A stretch of DNA of 64,000 nt from Cyclobacteriaceae bacterium (GTDB taxonomy: Bacteria > Bacteroidota > Bacteroidia > Cytophagales > Cyclobacteriaceae), in the NCBI GenBank assembly GCA_028278225.1, contig JANQEU010000001.1, positions 58,087-122,086 of the forward strand, in the 5' to 3' direction. The notes beneath the pieces are model-generated. The model saw only the letters and a program-made list of their open reading frames with translations, was not told the DNA's origin and ran no database searches. This document shows positions 45,823 to 55,448 of this stretch, in pieces. Numbering within the stretch: position 1 is the stretch's first letter; each line of letters opens with the position of its first letter. The position numbers and the translations under genes are program-made.

Positions 45823-46796
45823 ATTTCTAAATTTCTACCGGAAATATATGGTACAATCGGATCATTTTCAGGTCGTGGAGGCATGCCCATCTCATCAGGG
45901 CCCGGCCCCATGAATGAGCTCATCTTACTTTCTATGGTAAGGTATCCCTCGGAATCAATAGTAACATAAGTGTACAATGGATCCTGGTATGGGATCATGT
46001 GTTCCAGCCATTTGTACTTTTTATGGAGCTCGTCACTGTATCGTCTGACTTTATAATCGCCTCCTACCCACCTGTAAGATGAGCTGTTGATCTGGATGTA
46101 GTAGATCCCGTTGATAGATGTGTGATAATCCGTGTGATGATGCCCACTCACACAGGCTATTATTTTTGTAAAACCAGCCGCTTTATTATGCTGTTCCAGG
46201 AGAGCCCTGACTTCAGCCATATTTGCAACGCCTCCATCCTCATTTTCCAGTGTTTGATGTGAAAATATAAATGTTGGGAGTGTTGTACCTTCCAGATCTT
46301 CTTGCAACCACTCAAGCTGTGCAGGTCCTATGTATCGATTATACCCCTCAAAAGGTTGGGGATTAGGGTCGTTTCCATCCAAAACAATAAAATGAACGCC
46401 ATTGCAGTCGAATGAATAGAATTTAGAATGCATACCCCAAAATTCCATTGTCCGCTCCCGGGTAAATCCGCCATCCATATCATGGTTTCCCAAAACATGG
46501 TATTTGTTCCCGTCATAACTATTAAAGACATCAAGAAATGGCTGGTTTTCAGGATAGGGTATGCAAAAATCCCCCATCTGGATGATGAAATCCAACTCCC
46601 TGTTATGGGATTCGGATATGAAAGCCTGCAGTCTCTCCTTACCATCCGGGATCAGGTCGTAATGCACATCGGCTATCATCCCTAACCTCACAATTTCACC
46701 TTTTTTTGTGCAGGAAGTAAAGGCACCCGGAAAAGCTAAAACAGTGGAAACTGTCAGCGTATCTTTTAGGAATTTTCTTCTTGACTGAGATTTCAT
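45819..46796 (-). CDS. Tat-exported metallophosphoesterase
   Basis: About 325 residues from ATG 46796, where a twin-arginine signal starts (SQSRRKFLKD); upstream extension to 46862 would overlap the sulfatase gene. It is a calcineurin-like phosphoesterase with the full metal set: MIADVHYD, IQMGDF, VLGNHDMDGG, FIFSHQTLEN and VSGHHHTDYH. Tat export fits a folded two-metal enzyme. It hydrolyses phosphate esters on an unknown substrate. It sits 17 bases after the sulfatase stop and overlaps the phosphodiesterase, within the glycan cluster, so its substrate may be a phosphorylated sugar or phospholipid-linked glycan. Confidence 0.88.
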   Translation of the reverse strand: MKSQSRRKFLKDTLTVSTVLAFPGAFTSCTKKGEIVRLGMIADVHYDLIPDGKERLQAFISESHNRELDFIIQMGDFCIPYPENQPFLDVFNSYDGNKYHVLGNHDMDGGFTRERTMEFWGMHSKFYSFDCNGVHFIVLDGNDPNPQPFEGYNRYIGPAQLEWLQEDLEGTTLPTFIFSHQTLENEDGGVANMAEVRALLEQHNKAAGFTKIIACVSGHHHTDYHTSINGIYYIQINSSSYRWVGGDYKVRRYSDELHKKYKWLEHMIPYQDPLYTYVTIDSEGYLTIESKMSSFMGPGPDEMGMPPRPENDPIVPYISGRNLEI

Positions 46797-46813
46797 TTTG
46801 ATAATTTCTATTT

Positions 46814-48220
46814 TCAATTTCCCTGATAATCCGGATTCTTCTCTGTCGGAACCGGCGCACACGTCATATCCCTCCAGGTGTTCAACTCACTGAGCAACCG
46901 TTTGGCAGTTTCATTTTCCGCCATAGCCAGGTTGTTCGATTCCGAGATATCTTCCTTCAGGTTAAATAACTCGATTTCTCCATTTTCAAAATATTCAATA
47001 AGCTTCCAGTCACCGCTTCTGATTACTCCGCAGGGAGTGGAACGCCAGTGAGGGCTGTCATGGGAATCGTCTTTCAATCGATTCCTTTCACTCATCTCCA
47101 GGTAAGCAGGTGCGTGCCAGAACAGCGCCCGTTCTTCTATGAATTTTCCCTTAAGCAACGGCACCATGCTGATCCCATCCGGATTCTCCGGAATGCTGAT
47201 ACCCGTCATCTCCATTATGGTTGGAAAAATATCAGAGCCTATTACCGGTGTTTCAACGGTTCTTAAACCGGGAGATGATCCCGCCCACTTTACCAGGAAA
47301 GGCACCCTGATACCGCCTTCGTAATACATCCCCTTGGCACCCCGAAGTGGTTTTGCAACCGATACCACGCCATGCTGCCCATTATCCGAAGTAAATATGA
47401 TGATAGTCTCCTCCTGAATCTTGTGAACCGCCAACTCATTCAGAACCTGTCCGATAGCTTCATCCATCGCCTCGACCATGGCTGCATAGGCTTCATTATC
47501 ATGCATTTTACCCTGATCCTTGTTCTCATATTTGGAGACAAGATCCGCTCTTGCCTGTATGGGTGTATGAACTGCGTAAAAAGGGAAATACAGGAAAAAA
47601 GGCCCGTCCTTCTGAGTGCCGATCCAATTTATTACCTCATTGGCCAGACGACCTGTCAGGTGTTCTCCGTCCGGTCCGTCAGTGAGCCTGGGATTCTTAT
47701 ATGGTGAGAAGTACGATTTTGGATGTCCTGCCTGATATCCTCCAAAATTGGTATCAAACCCATATTTACCAGGATCATCAGACAAATGCCATTTACCTGC
47801 AATACATGTGGCATATCCGGCTTCCTTGAGCATTGCAGGTAATGTAACAAGCCCTGTATCAAGAACAATTTGATTTTCAATAGGAATCAGTCGCCTGTTT
47901 TCCGGTTTTCCCCTCGCCGGATTACCCACCGTAAATATACCGTGACGAGGCGTGTACAGACCGGTCATCAAACAGGCCCTTGATGGAGCGCAGTTCGCGG
48001 CGTTGGCATAGGCATTTGTAAATCTCACTGACTGTTCTGCCAGGCCATCCAGGTTCGGCGTTTCATAAAAATCCGATCCCTGAAATCCGGTATCCGTCCA
48101 GCCAAGGTCATCCGCATAAAACAGGATAATGTTTGGCCGCTTTCCCTGTTTTTCTGCCTCTTTTTTACCACATGCGAATACAAAAAGGATAGAAAGGAAT
48201 ATTAGAGAATGAAATTTCAT
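46814..48220 (-). CDS. Sulfatase, S1 family
   Basis: A 468-residue lipoprotein (lipobox FVFAC). It has the Asp pair in FYADDLGW and the signature CAPSR with Cys77 as the formylglycine precursor, then GLYTPRHGI, GKWHLSDDPGKYGFD and FTSDNGQHG. The C-terminal block LFNLKEDISESNNLA closes the fold. It removes sulfate esters from a sugar outside the cytoplasm. Relatives in the S1_16-like groups are exo-acting on sulfated galactose or related residues, but the subfamily is not assignable by eye. It is upstream of the phosphoesterase pair. Confidence 0.94.
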   Translation of the reverse strand: MKFHSLIFLSILFVFACGKKEAEKQGKRPNIILFYADDLGWTDTGFQGSDFYETPNLDGLAEQSVRFTNAYANAANCAPSRACLMTGLYTPRHGIFTVGNPARGKPENRRLIPIENQIVLDTGLVTLPAMLKEAGYATCIAGKWHLSDDPGKYGFDTNFGGYQAGHPKSYFSPYKNPRLTDGPDGEHLTGRLANEVINWIGTQKDGPFFLYFPFYAVHTPIQARADLVSKYENKDQGKMHDNEAYAAMVEAMDEAIGQVLNELAVHKIQEETIIIFTSDNGQHGVVSVAKPLRGAKGMYYEGGIRVPFLVKWAGSSPGLRTVETPVIGSDIFPTIMEMTGISIPENPDGISMVPLLKGKFIEERALFWHAPAYLEMSERNRLKDDSHDSPHWRSTPCGVIRSGDWKLIEYFENGEIELFNLKEDISESNNLAMAENETAKRLLSELNTWRDMTCAPVPTEKNPDYQGN

Positions 48221-48301
48221 TTTTTCATAGCTTCATCAAATCATTGACCTTACACCTTTGCTCCTTTATATCTTAACACCCTTGCGTGAAAACAATCCGT
48301 A

Positions 48302-49498
48302 CTAACAGCTCTGGTTCATATCGCTATCCGTATCATCACAATCATCTCTATTGTCTACATATCCTTGCGGTTGACTGCATGAGATCGTCGGATGATTTAG
48401 ATCTCCATAACCGTCTTCGTCACTATCGCGATAATAAAGCTTCATTTCATCCAAACAATCGGCAGCATCCAGTGTCTGTCCGATTATTCTCATCAGAGAC
48501 AGATCATCATAGGCATCCTGTCCCAGTTCCCAGATCATCACGCCATTTACTTCCTTTAATGCCAGTTTGGTTTTATTCATGATCGTCGGAATGCCATTGT
48601 AGTAAGAAAGGTCAACCTGATCCTGATAAGCATAGGCAGGGTCCATTGAAATGATGGTTCGATAGGTTAGACTCCCAATGTTATCCGGATCGAAATTGTG
48701 AGCATAAAAAGGCACCCCTAGTACAAGCCTTTCAGAGGATATGTCCTGGACGTTTTCCCAGAAGTCTATGGATTCTATGGCTAATTCATATGAGGAATGC
48801 TGGCCGGGATTGGATGGATTCCAGGGGCCTGTAGCATCATATACCATCAGGTTGATCCAATCGAATTCACTTAAAGTTGACTTTTGAACCGCGGCACTTA
48901 ACCAAAATCCGGGCAAGGCTGCAGTTATGGCTTTGCCTTCTCCATGCAAAGCAATCTTCAGCTCCTTAACAAATTCATTGTAAAACCCGACATCACTGAT
49001 CAGACTACCCTCAATATCAACATCAATACCATGAAGGTCATTCGAATCTACAAAATCAAGCATATTCTCTATTGTAGCTCTTCTGTTCTCATTGTTCAGA
49101 CTTTTCGCCCAGTTTGAACGCTGCGTGGGACTGATCGCCCCTCCTGCCAAAGAAAGCATGATCTTTGGCCCTCTGTTGCTGATGTAGTCAACATATGGTT
49201 TAATGTCAACATCCTCTCCAACTACGATTTCTCCGTTCTCATTGAGGTTACCAAATGCAATATTGACGTAGGTGACCTTACTGAAATCCATCTGACTGAC
49301 AAGGTCAAATCGATAATAAGGCACATATCCGACAACTTTGAACGACGGATCATCAATGTATATATCTTCAGGAATAGGTTCATCTATTATTTCATCCTTA
49401 TCAGATGAACAGGCCACTAAAATCAACAAAGGGATTAAGAATAGGATTGGCAGATGGGCCCTTAACAATTTGAAATCGATCTTAAGCATTTTAATCAA
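48302..49498 (-). CDS. GH18-family protein, chitinase or endo-N-acetylglucosaminidase-like
   Basis: A 398-residue lipoprotein (signal ending LILVAC, Cys30; an ATG at 49489 is also possible). The GH18 barrel (about 54-340) shows VVGYVPYYR, KIMLSLAGG and the catalytic segment GIDVDIEG with Glu163, but the first Asp of DGxDxDxE is His156 and the usual Trp after the last Asp is Ile. MVYDATGPW and GVMIWELGQDA follow. A short Asp-rich tail (YYRDSDEDGYGD, DCDDTDSD) looks like a calcium-binding MopE-type repeat. The altered motif suggests a specialised enzyme or a binding protein. It lies between the sulfatase and GH16 genes with close spacing. Confidence 0.82.
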   Translation of the reverse strand: MIKMLKIDFKLLRAHLPILFLIPLLILVACSSDKDEIIDEPIPEDIYIDDPSFKVVGYVPYYRFDLVSQMDFSKVTYVNIAFGNLNENGEIVVGEDVDIKPYVDYISNRGPKIMLSLAGGAISPTQRSNWAKSLNNENRRATIENMLDFVDSNDLHGIDVDIEGSLISDVGFYNEFVKELKIALHGEGKAITAALPGFWLSAAVQKSTLSEFDWINLMVYDATGPWNPSNPGQHSSYELAIESIDFWENVQDISSERLVLGVPFYAHNFDPDNIGSLTYRTIISMDPAYAYQDQVDLSYYNGIPTIMNKTKLALKEVNGVMIWELGQDAYDDLSLMRIIGQTLDAADCLDEMKLYYRDSDEDGYGDLNHPTISCSQPQGYVDNRDDCDDTDSDMNQSC

Positions 49499-49500
49499 GT

Positions 49501-50313
49501 TTATTTCTCACGATAGACACGAACCCAATCCACTATCATTTGAACAGGAAGATCATCCGGATCTACCTTCCCAACCCATGAACCTCCCAATTGCTGGTCG
49601 ATCATAATGTAAAATGGCTGATCAAATGGCCATTGCGAGGGATCAACATCCTTAATCCTGGGATAGGTAAACGTATTTTTCCCATTCAAAGTAAACATCA
49701 GCTTATCCGGATACCATTCCAGCCCATACGTATTGTATTCTTCCGTATTCACCTCAGTTGTAGCGTAATACTGCAGATTCTTCTTTTGCTTCAACTCCAG
49801 GGTGTAATAAGAATGAACTGTCTGATAGATCTTGTTCTCATAGTTCAGGTGTTCCATCAGATCAATTTCACCATTCCTTGGATATGCTCCGTATTTGGGT
49901 TTGTCCGCCAGCATCCACATTGCCGGCCAGGCCCCTTTTGCACTTTCCAGTTTGGCATGTATCTCCACTTTACCATATTGAAAAGCAAACTTACCTTTTG
50001 TGTTGACTCCCCCGGTCAGGTATTTTGCGGTATCTTCCGGCCTGTCCAAATTGACAATTCCTCTCAGGTACAATTTCCCGTCTTTAAGGATGATGCAATC
50101 AGGGTGATCAGACATGTAATTACCCCAGTCGGCCGTGTTGCGTTTGATCACATTCCATTTTGTGGTGTCTAACACACTATCATCAAAAGAATCCTCCCAA
50201 ACTAAATCCCAGTTTTTATTGCTGACTGATGATACATCATCCGGACCTTTGGCCAATTTACAATGGGCGAGTAACATAAATGTAACCACTAAAAGCACAT
50301 AGTTTCTCATCAC
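49501..50313 (-). CDS. GH16 family beta-glycanase
   Basis: A 270-residue secreted lipoprotein (lipobox LLAHC). The GH16 jelly roll shows LVWEDSFDD, YGKVEIHAKLESAKGAWPA and the catalytic signature EIDLMEH (Glu149 nucleophile, Asp151, Glu154 acid/base), with the extra residue typical of laminarinase-type GH16. GLEWYPDKLMFTLNGK follows. This type cuts beta-1,3- or beta-1,4-galactan or -glucan chains in the middle, and some act on O-glycans. In this cluster, with fucosidases, GH20 and sulfatases, an endo-acting role on galactose-containing glycan is as likely as laminarin. It overlaps the sulfatase upstream by one base. Confidence 0.92.
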   Translation of the reverse strand: MMRNYVLLVVTFMLLAHCKLAKGPDDVSSVSNKNWDLVWEDSFDDSVLDTTKWNVIKRNTADWGNYMSDHPDCIILKDGKLYLRGIVNLDRPEDTAKYLTGGVNTKGKFAFQYGKVEIHAKLESAKGAWPAMWMLADKPKYGAYPRNGEIDLMEHLNYENKIYQTVHSYYTLELKQKKNLQYYATTEVNTEEYNTYGLEWYPDKLMFTLNGKNTFTYPRIKDVDPSQWPFDQPFYIMIDQQLGGSWVGKVDPDDLPVQMIVDWVRVYREK

Positions 50314-51818
50314 TACTTTGTTGAATTTATCATTGTTAAAGCTTCATCAGGATACGGCAACAACTCACCTGTAGTCTTGTCAGAAGGCATCATAGCCTTT
50401 GAGGAAATAAGGAAATCGGTCAGTTCACCCGCCAGTTCCCGGAGTTTGCTTATTTCTGTTTCACCAAGATCATTTTGTTCACCGATATCAATGGTAATGT
50501 TAAAAAGTTCCAGTCGCTGATCGAGATGATGGTAGATCAGTTTCCAATCACTCTTTCTTATCGAGCTGTAAGGTGGCTGGTCATAGGTATGCGGAAAATG
50601 CCAGTAGATGGATCTGTCATGGGTTTTAATGGAATCACTTTTCACCAGGTTGACGAAACTCACTCCATCCACCTTGTGTTCGTATTGAATACCCGCTATT
50701 TCAAGGAAAGTTGGAAACACATCTTCGACCATGACATACTGGTCCTGAATTGTTTGGGGTTTGGTCACACCTGGCCAGCTAACGATCATTGGTACCCTGA
50801 CCCCTCCCTCGTAAGGTGTAAGTTTATGACCTCTCAACGGGAAATTTCGCGCAGCCTGTTTGGGCGCTCCATTGTCCGACATAAATACGATTACTGTGTT
50901 TTCCGCAACACTTAACTCCTTTAATTTTTCCCTGATATCACCCAGCGATTTGTCCATCCCTTCTATCATCGCGGCATATGTTGCATCAAATTGACTTAAT
51001 CCTGCATCCATATATTTTTGATAATATCTATTGTCGATCTCCCAGGGTGCATGGATTGCGTAGTGCGACATATACAGGTAAAACGGCTTACTTTCTTTCA
51101 CAGCCTGCTCGACAGCATGTAATGCCTCAAGTGTTAGTGCTTCCGTCATGAAAATATCCTGTCCGTGATATTTTTCCAGTCCCGGTACATCCCAAATGAG
51201 ATCTGCATTTCGCCAGGCCCCTGAAAAATTATTGACACCCAGGTAACTGCCTGGTCCGCCAGCAGCATGTCCGGCGATGTTTACATCAAATCCAAGGTTC
51301 ATAGGGTCTTCTCCCGGTGTTTCCATTGCTCCGAAATGAGCCTTTCCCACATGAATCGTCCTGTACCCTCCCTGTTTCAATAACTGTGGGAGCGTTTTCG
51401 CATAAATCGTCCGGGTCCGGCCCGGTTCATTGGTCAGGCCATTCATATTCCAATCCGGTGGCAGGTACCATGCGTGATCCGGATCAGGAGACCGGTCTTT
51501 CCTCAACGTCCAGTTGGTTACCCCATGCCTTGCGGCATTGAGACCCGTCATCAGGCTAATTCTGGAGGGTGAACATACAGCATAAGCGTAGGCCTGGGTA
51601 AATTTCATCCCATCTTTGGCGAGGGTTTCCATGTTGGGAGTGTGATACTGACGGTTGAGCCCAGTTTCTTCACTATGAAATGGAACAGAGGTATCCTGCC
51701 AGCCCATGTCGTCAACAAAAAAGAAAACGATATTCGGAGGAGTTGCCTTAGGCTGACACTGGAATAAAATGGCTACCAATCCGATCCACAAACAGGAACA
51801 ATTCAAATGCAATTTCAT
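50313..51818 (-). CDS. Sulfatase, S1 family
   Basis: A 501-residue lipoprotein (lipobox LFQC). Metal-binding Asp pair in FFVDDMGW; signature CSPSR with Cys82 as the residue oxidised to formylglycine; further HVGKAHFGAMETPG and VFMSDNGAPKQA. The C-terminal region (LFNITIDIGEQNDLGE) is typical of exo-acting S1 sulfatases. It shares one base with the GH16 gene downstream and lies four bases from the GH95 gene, so sulfate removal is coupled with fucosidase and glycanase action in one transcript. Confidence 0.94.
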   Translation of the reverse strand: MKLHLNCSCLWIGLVAILFQCQPKATPPNIVFFFVDDMGWQDTSVPFHSEETGLNRQYHTPNMETLAKDGMKFTQAYAYAVCSPSRISLMTGLNAARHGVTNWTLRKDRSPDPDHAWYLPPDWNMNGLTNEPGRTRTIYAKTLPQLLKQGGYRTIHVGKAHFGAMETPGEDPMNLGFDVNIAGHAAGGPGSYLGVNNFSGAWRNADLIWDVPGLEKYHGQDIFMTEALTLEALHAVEQAVKESKPFYLYMSHYAIHAPWEIDNRYYQKYMDAGLSQFDATYAAMIEGMDKSLGDIREKLKELSVAENTVIVFMSDNGAPKQAARNFPLRGHKLTPYEGGVRVPMIVSWPGVTKPQTIQDQYVMVEDVFPTFLEIAGIQYEHKVDGVSFVNLVKSDSIKTHDRSIYWHFPHTYDQPPYSSIRKSDWKLIYHHLDQRLELFNITIDIGEQNDLGETEISKLRELAGELTDFLISSKAMMPSDKTTGELLPYPDEALTMINSTK

Positions 51819-51822
51819 AGGG

Positions 51823-54081
51823 TTATTTTAAGGAGAATTCCACAACATCACCCGGATTCATAATCGCAGTAATATGATCACCTGCCAAATCAAAATCAGC
51901 ATTAGCTTTGAAATTTGCAGTAAAAGGATTTTTCATGACAAGCCCTCCTCCCTTATCTGAAATGATCCTAACAAATGTTACCTGACCTTTTTCCCTCTTA
52001 GCTGATACCAAAAATGCGCCTTCCGCTCTCAATTGTTCGAAACTCACATTCGTCCAGTCAGGAGGAATGGCGGAAAATACATGGATGATACCCGAATGAC
52101 TTTGCAAGAGCATTTCATTGACCCCGGCAGCAAACGCAAAATTCCCTTCCAGTGTAAATGGTCGGTACGTAAACCTCGAAAAGCCTTTCCCGGACTGATC
52201 GCCATTTACATGGAAACTATTGGGCAGGCAAAAACTCGTTGCGAATTTCCTTAAATAGTCTGCAGCCCCCTCCCCGTCAAAGGCTCTTGCCTTGAGGTTT
52301 CCCATCCAGGCAAATGAATATCCTGTCCACCAGTCCGTACCTATCACTTCCAGGTTAGATACGGTATTATTTATGATTTCCTGATCTCTCTTTCCATTGG
52401 AATAGTCTATATCTCCCAGAGGATGGAATGCCATCAAATGTGAAAAATGGCGGTGTGATTCTTCGTATGCCTCATCCGGTGCAAACTTCAATCCAGTGAC
52501 AGGGTCTGTAGCCAGTTCCGGCCATTCACGCAGTTTTGATTCCCAACGGGAAGCTTCCTCCTCCAGAGCAAGTTCAAGAGCAAGTTCTGCCGCTTTGCCG
52601 AGAGTCCACTTGATCAGGGCCAGGTCGAAATTGGTAGTTTGATCAAACCATGCTTCCCTGCTGTTATCATGTATTTCAGGACTTGAGCTAATTGGTAGCT
52701 TTTTGTAATCGCCGGCCCCGGGCACTGACAACTGGTCCAGGTGTACTGCAACCTCCCTTATCCAGGGATAGGCCCTGTCCCTTAGAAAATCACGATCGCC
52801 GGAGTATCGCCAGTGTAGATAAAAATGATGTGCGAGCCAGGCGCTGACGGTTGGTCCGAATGAATACTGTATCCAGCCACCCATAGGTTCTCCCCTGAGG
52901 GTGGAAACACCAGGTACGTTGAGGCCATCGGTCTCATAGTAGGATTTAGTATAAGATTTGAATATTGGCTTATTCTCCCACAACCAGTCCACAAAACCTT
53001 CGGCTTCTTCCAGGTGGTTTCCGGAATAGGCCGGCCAATAACTCAGTTGGGTATTTAAATCGTGGTGGAAATCTCCCTTCCACGGTGGAATTTGACCATT
53101 ATCCGCTGTCCAGACCGCCTGGAGTGATATTGGAGGCGCACCCTTTCTGGCAGCGGATCCAAATTTGTACATTTCCAGCATCCATTGTTTCTGCAAGACC
53201 GGATCCGGAAGTGCAACAGAGGATTTGGACCAATAATCTGACCACCATTCCAGGTGTGAAACATATCCCTTTTCAAAATTTAAACCTGACCTGTTTTCGA
53301 TCTCCATCTCTTTGCTACCGGTGCTTATCGTCCATGAAACTTCATTGGTACCGGCTCTCCTGACGTCAACCCTGTATTTGAAATCTCCCCATCCCGGCTG
53401 GATGTAATTGATCCCCCTTTCAGTTTCAGTAATTGTGCCACTCTCGTACCCAAGTCGTCTTAGGTCATGACCTTCAAGAGAATTGGCGTTCTCATTGTCT
53501 ACCCCTGAGGCATCATACGGTGGAGGCATCAACTTTACCTTCGGCAAATTATCTAATCCTTCGAACCGGAACCATCCAACCGGTTCCACCGCATGAACAT
53601 AGGACAAAAACCGAACACCATTCTTCCATTTGATTTCACAGACTGCATTTTTTACATACAGATGGACATACTCCACTTCACCAAGATCGCTGATATCAAT
53701 CTCCAGCGCCGCTCCCGGTATTTTGGTAGGTGCTGGTAGTTTGTTGTATGGTGCGTCGAAACGATCCTGAACTTCCTTGTAGGTATTATTTTTCCACTGC
53801 TCATACACCCATTTGAACTTCCACTCGGGTACATCCAGGTTGGCCATGGGTCTCAGGTCCCAAAGATCCGCACGATCCAGGGATATTCGAAGTTTACCTT
53901 CTTTTTGCCAGATTAGTGCTCCGAGCATCCCATTTCCCAGCGGAATGCCTTCATCCCAGCTTTGAGCAAGTCCTTCAAAGTGCAGATCTCCACGAGATAT
54001 CGGAAGACGGCTGGAAATGTCATCTTTCTCAAGACAGGAAACAAATAAGAAAAGGAAGAAAATGATCTGTAAATATTTCAT
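51823..54081 (-). CDS. GH95 family glycosidase (alpha-L-fucosidase or galactosidase type)
   Basis: A 752-residue lipoprotein (lipobox LFVSC). The N-terminal super-sandwich opens SWDEGIPLGNGMLGALIW; the (alpha/alpha)6 domain shows LQAVWTADNGQIPPWKGDFH, NTQLSYWPAYSGNHLEEAE and HRHFSHLMAFHPLGD. In typical GH95 fucosidases the general-base Asp lies in a (Q)IDGNFG motif; here the place reads TLEGNFAF with Glu645. The rest of the motif (AAGVNEMLLQSH) is normal. The family comprises alpha-1,2-L-fucosidases and some L-galactosidases. The Asp-to-Glu change may shift substrate or mark a subfamily. The gene is four bases from the sulfatase and 86 bases after the GH43-like gene. Confidence 0.85.
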   Translation of the reverse strand: MKYLQIIFFLFLFVSCLEKDDISSRLPISRGDLHFEGLAQSWDEGIPLGNGMLGALIWQKEGKLRISLDRADLWDLRPMANLDVPEWKFKWVYEQWKNNTYKEVQDRFDAPYNKLPAPTKIPGAALEIDISDLGEVEYVHLYVKNAVCEIKWKNGVRFLSYVHAVEPVGWFRFEGLDNLPKVKLMPPPYDASGVDNENANSLEGHDLRRLGYESGTITETERGINYIQPGWGDFKYRVDVRRAGTNEVSWTISTGSKEMEIENRSGLNFEKGYVSHLEWWSDYWSKSSVALPDPVLQKQWMLEMYKFGSAARKGAPPISLQAVWTADNGQIPPWKGDFHHDLNTQLSYWPAYSGNHLEEAEGFVDWLWENKPIFKSYTKSYYETDGLNVPGVSTLRGEPMGGWIQYSFGPTVSAWLAHHFYLHWRYSGDRDFLRDRAYPWIREVAVHLDQLSVPGAGDYKKLPISSSPEIHDNSREAWFDQTTNFDLALIKWTLGKAAELALELALEEEASRWESKLREWPELATDPVTGLKFAPDEAYEESHRHFSHLMAFHPLGDIDYSNGKRDQEIINNTVSNLEVIGTDWWTGYSFAWMGNLKARAFDGEGAADYLRKFATSFCLPNSFHVNGDQSGKGFSRFTYRPFTLEGNFAFAAGVNEMLLQSHSGIIHVFSAIPPDWTNVSFEQLRAEGAFLVSAKREKGQVTFVRIISDKGGGLVMKNPFTANFKANADFDLAGDHITAIMNPGDVVEFSLK

Positions 54082-54167
54082 GATGAGGAAATTCTGCTAC
54101 TAACAGCACAGAACCAAATGTATTTGATCCGCTCAATTCTCTTTTTACTTTCCATGGTCTCAAAAGT

Positions 54168-55448
54168 CTAGTCCACAGCTCTGACTGGAATATGTACATT
54201 AAATGTGTTACCCATTTGACTCTTCCCTACAGGATCAATCGCACATGCTGCAAACAGAACCTGAGGATCACCCGAATCATCAAATAACAATTGCGGACGT
54301 TCCAGATTGGAAACCCGGACTTTGACGTCTTCGCTCAGCGTTATTGCTTTTTCAATAGACACCGGTTTTTCAGGATAAGTCCACTTGATTCCATCAAATG
54401 ATCTGATCACGGCCAGGCCAGGCTGTGATTTTGTTAGCTTCCCGCTAAAATCCTTTATGATTGCATAAAAGGTTTCATCACCTTTAGCATACCAAACATA
54501 AGGGTCTTCGGCATTCACAACCGAACCATCCTCAGTGGTGATATCTAAAACAAATTCATCCAGTGGCTCAAATGGCCCTATGGGTGTATCCGCGATTGCA
54601 ACGCCATGCACACCCCGCCATCCCGGATCATAGATATTTCCCTTGAAATAAAGCAGATATTTTTTATCGGATGGACGAAAAACAACAGATGGATTCACCA
54701 CAATGATATTATCCGGCTTGGGTATCACATCATCCGGATCGGGCATGACAATGTCATTTGCCTTCACCCTCGTGCGCGGTTCCAGCAACGGCCGGTCAGG
54801 TCTTTCAAAGCTTCCATTTAAGAGTTCCTCAAAGTCTCGAAATTCAATTACCCCGATTTTCTGAACCTGCTGTATCCTGTTGCGGGCGTTTACGGTTCCC
54901 CTCTCTGAATAATTGGGATCATCAACAGGGTCCCTGCTTCCGATGTAATAGAGATAGTACTTGCTCCCAAATTTCCGGAGGTGAGGATTATGCACCATCT
55001 GTGCATCCCAGGCTAATGGATCGCCTTCGTCTTTGCGGCCCTTCAGTACAATCTTTACAAAGCTGAAATCACGGTCAGGATAATCCGAAACGGCATATGC
55101 AATTTGCGAATGCGTCAGCCAGCTCGTACTAAATGGTGGAATTTCACTGCCTGAAGGCCAGGTGGCATAGAGCATGTGGTACCTGCCGTCATCACCTTTC
55201 GCAACACTTGCACCCCAGACAAATCGGTCCGGATCAGATAGGACCGAAGGTCCGGTGATTTGGCGGCAGCCCTCCACGCTGTCCAGTTTTGCATCAATTG
55301 ACTGTAATTGAAAAAACGAAGTACTGTTCTGACCGGATTCAGTCCTGCAGCCGGCAATCAATTGGACAGCCACCAGGATCCAAATCCGGAGGGTACATCT
55401 CCCTAAAACATCCTGACTCAATCTTCCAGCCACCACAACTGCATCCAT
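54168..55448 (-). CDS. GH43-like five-bladed propeller lipoprotein
   Basis: A 426-residue protein from ATG 55448. A TTG at 55421, overlapping the sulfatase TGA, gives a shorter lipoprotein signal (LRIWILVAVQLIAGC) and may be the real start. The propeller has FVWGASVAKGDDGRYHMLYA, WDAQMVHNPHLRKFGSKYYL, VNPSVVFRPSDKKYLLYFKG and EDPYVWYAKGDETFYAI, the repeated pattern of GH43-clan glycosidases. I cannot place it in a characterised family. Proteins of this look are common in Bacteroidota fucan and rhamnan loci. It overlaps the sulfatase upstream, so it is coupled to desulfation. Confidence 0.75.
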   Translation of the reverse strand: MDAVVVAGRLSQDVLGRCTLRIWILVAVQLIAGCRTESGQNSTSFFQLQSIDAKLDSVEGCRQITGPSVLSDPDRFVWGASVAKGDDGRYHMLYATWPSGSEIPPFSTSWLTHSQIAYAVSDYPDRDFSFVKIVLKGRKDEGDPLAWDAQMVHNPHLRKFGSKYYLYYIGSRDPVDDPNYSERGTVNARNRIQQVQKIGVIEFRDFEELLNGSFERPDRPLLEPRTRVKANDIVMPDPDDVIPKPDNIIVVNPSVVFRPSDKKYLLYFKGNIYDPGWRGVHGVAIADTPIGPFEPLDEFVLDITTEDGSVVNAEDPYVWYAKGDETFYAIIKDFSGKLTKSQPGLAVIRSFDGIKWTYPEKPVSIEKAITLSEDVKVRVSNLERPQLLFDDSGDPQVLFAACAIDPVGKSQMGNTFNVHIPVRAVD

